The position numbers and the translations under genes are program-made. From Pycnopodia helianthoides (Eukaryota; Echinodermata; Asteroidea; Forcipulatida; Asteriidae): a stretch of DNA of 64,000 bases. The notes under the pieces were generated by a model. The model was given only the letters and a program-made list of their open reading frames with translations, searched no databases and was not told where the DNA came from. The DNA is taken from contig CM063251.1 in NCBI GenBank assembly GCA_032158295.1, positions 20,507,933 to 20,571,932 of the forward strand. The letters run 5' to 3'. Shown one piece after another: positions 61,601 to 64,000 of this stretch (within the stretch, counting starts at the first letter, position 1; every line of letters begins with the position of its first letter).

Positions 61601-63059
61601 ATTAATCAAGAAGCCAGTTCCAGTTTACAATTATTGTATACTTCCAGCTTTATTCAACTTCTACTGCATCTGTTTTGAAACTCCTTGTCTGGTGCATGTT
61701 TCCCTGCATCCTCTATGTTGACTGTTTTAAAAGAGGAATATCAATTCCTACGTTCAGCCCCCTTACATCTTACATGTTTTCTTCTTGAAGCCCCTTACTA
61801 ATAAGTGACATTTAGCCTTGTTTGTGACCTTTAGCCTTGTTTGGGGCGAAATTGCATTAAAACAATAACATTAAACACAGAGCATGGCATTTTGGTTGGT
61901 TACATCATGGTTTTGCAAAAGGCGAGTCTTTTTCTCTATTCAGAAATATCACTTATTTATCAAATCCTGAGGTAAATATGGATTAAAATCGAAAGTTTGT
62001 CCAAGAGTGTCTTTATGGCTTCAATCTACTTCGATCGCACAATGCAACGATGTATAGGCAAAATCACTAGAAAATCTTTTGCATCACTAAAAATGACGTG
62101 TTGAAAATGTCTCTTTGTCTAAATAACCTTTTTGTGTTTAAAACGGAAAAACCACCTGTTTGCGTCTTGAGAACTAGGGCTAAGATGAATGCATTTGGTT
62201 CGACTTATCTTGTTGTATATTGTGGGAAATGGATAATCAATGCATGGTGTATACATCTTGTTCACATTTTCTCGAAAATAACAACACGTCAGAATGAGAA
62301 CTTTTTTCAGGATATTTGGCTCTTAAAATATCCGCAATTGAGAAAGACTAATAACTCATTTTAGGTTGTGTGTGTTTTTTCCCTACCTCTTGGATAATTA
62401 CCAATTACCTACTTTTCAGTTGAGTCTTCTTCAAGCATATGTAATCAGTTAAGATAACACGAGAACCAAATAAAAGCTCTTATCATATGAAACAAAACCA
62501 TCAACGAAATAACTTGATCATGGGTTGTCAGTTGACGGATCGGTCTGCAGTCGAGTCCAAACCAAATAATTCGTTCGGCATAAGTGGGGGAACTTTTTTC
62601 TCTCTCTCCTTTTTTCCGAGGCCTTGTTTAAAGAGAGTGACGCGTCAGGCTGGAATGTTGCTTGATTTATTTCGCCGATTATTATTGGATGGCTTGCTAG
62701 TCACAACGTCGTTGGTACTTCGGGCCGCATTGGTACACGGCACCGGTAGAAATGTATAGAGGGCTGCTGACCATAATACGAGTTCCACATCTGCTTTTTA
62801 GGGGGTTTTGTCAGCCATTTTGAAACCGTCTGCCATTTGGGCCCCTCCCGGCCCGTTAGCACTGACCCCGCCCCTACCCCAACCTTGCAATTCCAATGTT
62901 TGATTGTGACAGCAAAGATAACATCCGTGTTAGATATGGAACATTCTGAAATGGAATTAACATAATAATAATGAACCCGAGCTGATGAGTTTACTAAATT
63001 GCTACATATTTGTTTCATTATCAATTGAACACAGACTGTTATGTTCAACTTGGGCCTCA
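58691..63059. other. Intergenic, no gene recognised
   Basis: Mixed AT-rich DNA with G-runs near 60120 and 60160 and chance ORFs up to 119 codons. A GCCGAAGCCGTAGCC block near 59970 belongs to the GGCT fold-back family. A weak relative of the 10722 repeat lies near 61540-61600. About 62560-62760 is GC-balanced and might be regulatory. Confidence 0.35.
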
Positions 63060-63540
63060 TCTGGAATCGCTCTCTCGGCGAAGCTTAATGTCTTATTAAA
63101 AAAATAATGTCTCAGCCATATTATTTTTTATTGATTTGACGGTGTTAACCAATTTTTCTAGCAAGGGTCCAGGCTGGAAATGTGTTCTAAAAACGGTCAT
63201 TTTGGGGGCGATCATCAGGCCCGTGGACGTCCGGACAAAGTTCAACTCTGTCCCCGGACTTGTTGCCGGGTTTCGCTCCCCTTTCATATCGATCGCGCGG
63301 TAGATCCTGCCGTGTTTGCTCTCCACGTATTAGCAAGGAGTAATTGCACGAGGGGCAGCGTAATAAACGCTGTATCTGCTGACGGCAAATCGGAGCTCTT
63401 GCACGGCGCTCGCGGGTGCGTAAAACTTCACAGAGATGTGTGCCCAGCAGTCAGCTGGGTAACTGCGAAATCCAACTACCAACATCTCCGTGTGGAGCGG
63501 GGGGGAAAAAACAGGGGTGTAATTTCTGCTTTTTTGAGCT
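63060..63540. promoter_or_regulatory. Candidate regulatory island
   Basis: GC-balanced and CpG-containing, unlike its surroundings, with open frames on both strands by composition only (129 and 78 codons, no known family). It contains GTAATAAACG (Hox/Cdx-type) near 63360 and TATCGATCG near 63286. A coding exon cannot be excluded, but no domain is recognisable. Confidence 0.25.
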
Positions 63541-64000
63541 TCATGGGTGATGGACCCAATCATCATTGAAGGTCCATGTACTTTTTATTGTTTCCCTGTT
63601 TGCCAATATCCTTTGGGTGAATTTTCAAAGCGGAAATTGATAGGTAATCTCAGTATCATTGCCCTATTTATTGTTACTTTCATTGTGGTATTGTCTTGTC
63701 AGGGGATGAAAGTCAATGCCGTTCAGCGTTTGCGGGAAACTGATATAAAAACATCGCAGTATTGAATTAGAAAGAGAGCAGATTGTAAATATGGTACAAG
63801 TACCAAACATCTTGAAGACATCTAACGGTATCTAAGATTGTCTCATCTTTAAGGAAATTATGACTGAGTTTTGAGAAATCAAGAGCAAACTATCATCTAA
63901 ACACATAGGCCTACCGGTACAAACACAACATGTACGTACTTGCAAGGTGTGGTGAAATGTTCTCAAGAACCGATAGTTGTTTTGCAAACTTGGGCGGTTG
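63541..64000. other. Intergenic, nothing recognised
   Basis: AT-rich DNA up to the window edge, with one 72-codon chance ORF. Confidence 0.4.

Noticed and set aside
1..64000. Search by eye for Hox2/Hox3 exons, miR-10, CRISPR arrays, rRNA or viral genes
   Set aside because: No second homeobox, no miR-10-type mature sequence, no regular short-spacer array, and no rRNA or viral coding sequence was seen.

Overview
The window is animal nuclear DNA. It has long AT-rich non-coding stretches, microsatellites, many short non-autonomous DNA transposons, and one large gene split by a 15.7-kb intron. That gene is a labial-class homeobox gene, Hox1, on the + strand. A deuterostome marine invertebrate fits best, and probably an echinoderm such as a sea star. 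The basis is the labial-type homeodomain and the repeat families ending in TTAA, which I associate with asteroid DNA from memory. The species assignment is inference.

Layout: 1-11 kb is upstream intergenic DNA with two copies of a 393-bp TTAA-ended MITE and a tRNA-like element inside a fold-back. Hox1 exon 1 (11497-12097) encodes the N-terminus and the YNWM hexapeptide, and ends at a clean GT donor. Exon 2 (27842-28359) encodes the homeodomain and a His/Gln-rich tail. The two exons join in the same phase. Intron 1 holds a strong candidate 18-nt microexon (12476-12493), an ~82-bp minisatellite (14740-16215), a TIR element with internal ~217-bp tandem repeats (20491-22032), and two GC-balanced islands that look like regulatory DNA.

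The 35 kb downstream of Hox1 contains no exon I can recognise. It holds a possible long 3'UTR, several TIR or fold-back elements, a fold-back whose arms carry sequences matching the histone-mRNA 3' stem-loop (46721-46986), a degenerate telomere-like tract, a CAGC-rich tract, and GC-balanced islands (40540-41720, 49440-49860, 55440-55960, 63060-63540) that are candidate Hox enhancers. One of these has a Hox/Pbx-type site and an E2F-type site.

The window therefore reads as one anterior Hox gene with its surrounding regulatory landscape and transposon debris. If the cluster is collinear, Hox2 should lie beyond the low-coordinate edge. Almost all other open reading frames are short, lack homology I recognise, and are interpreted as chance ORFs.
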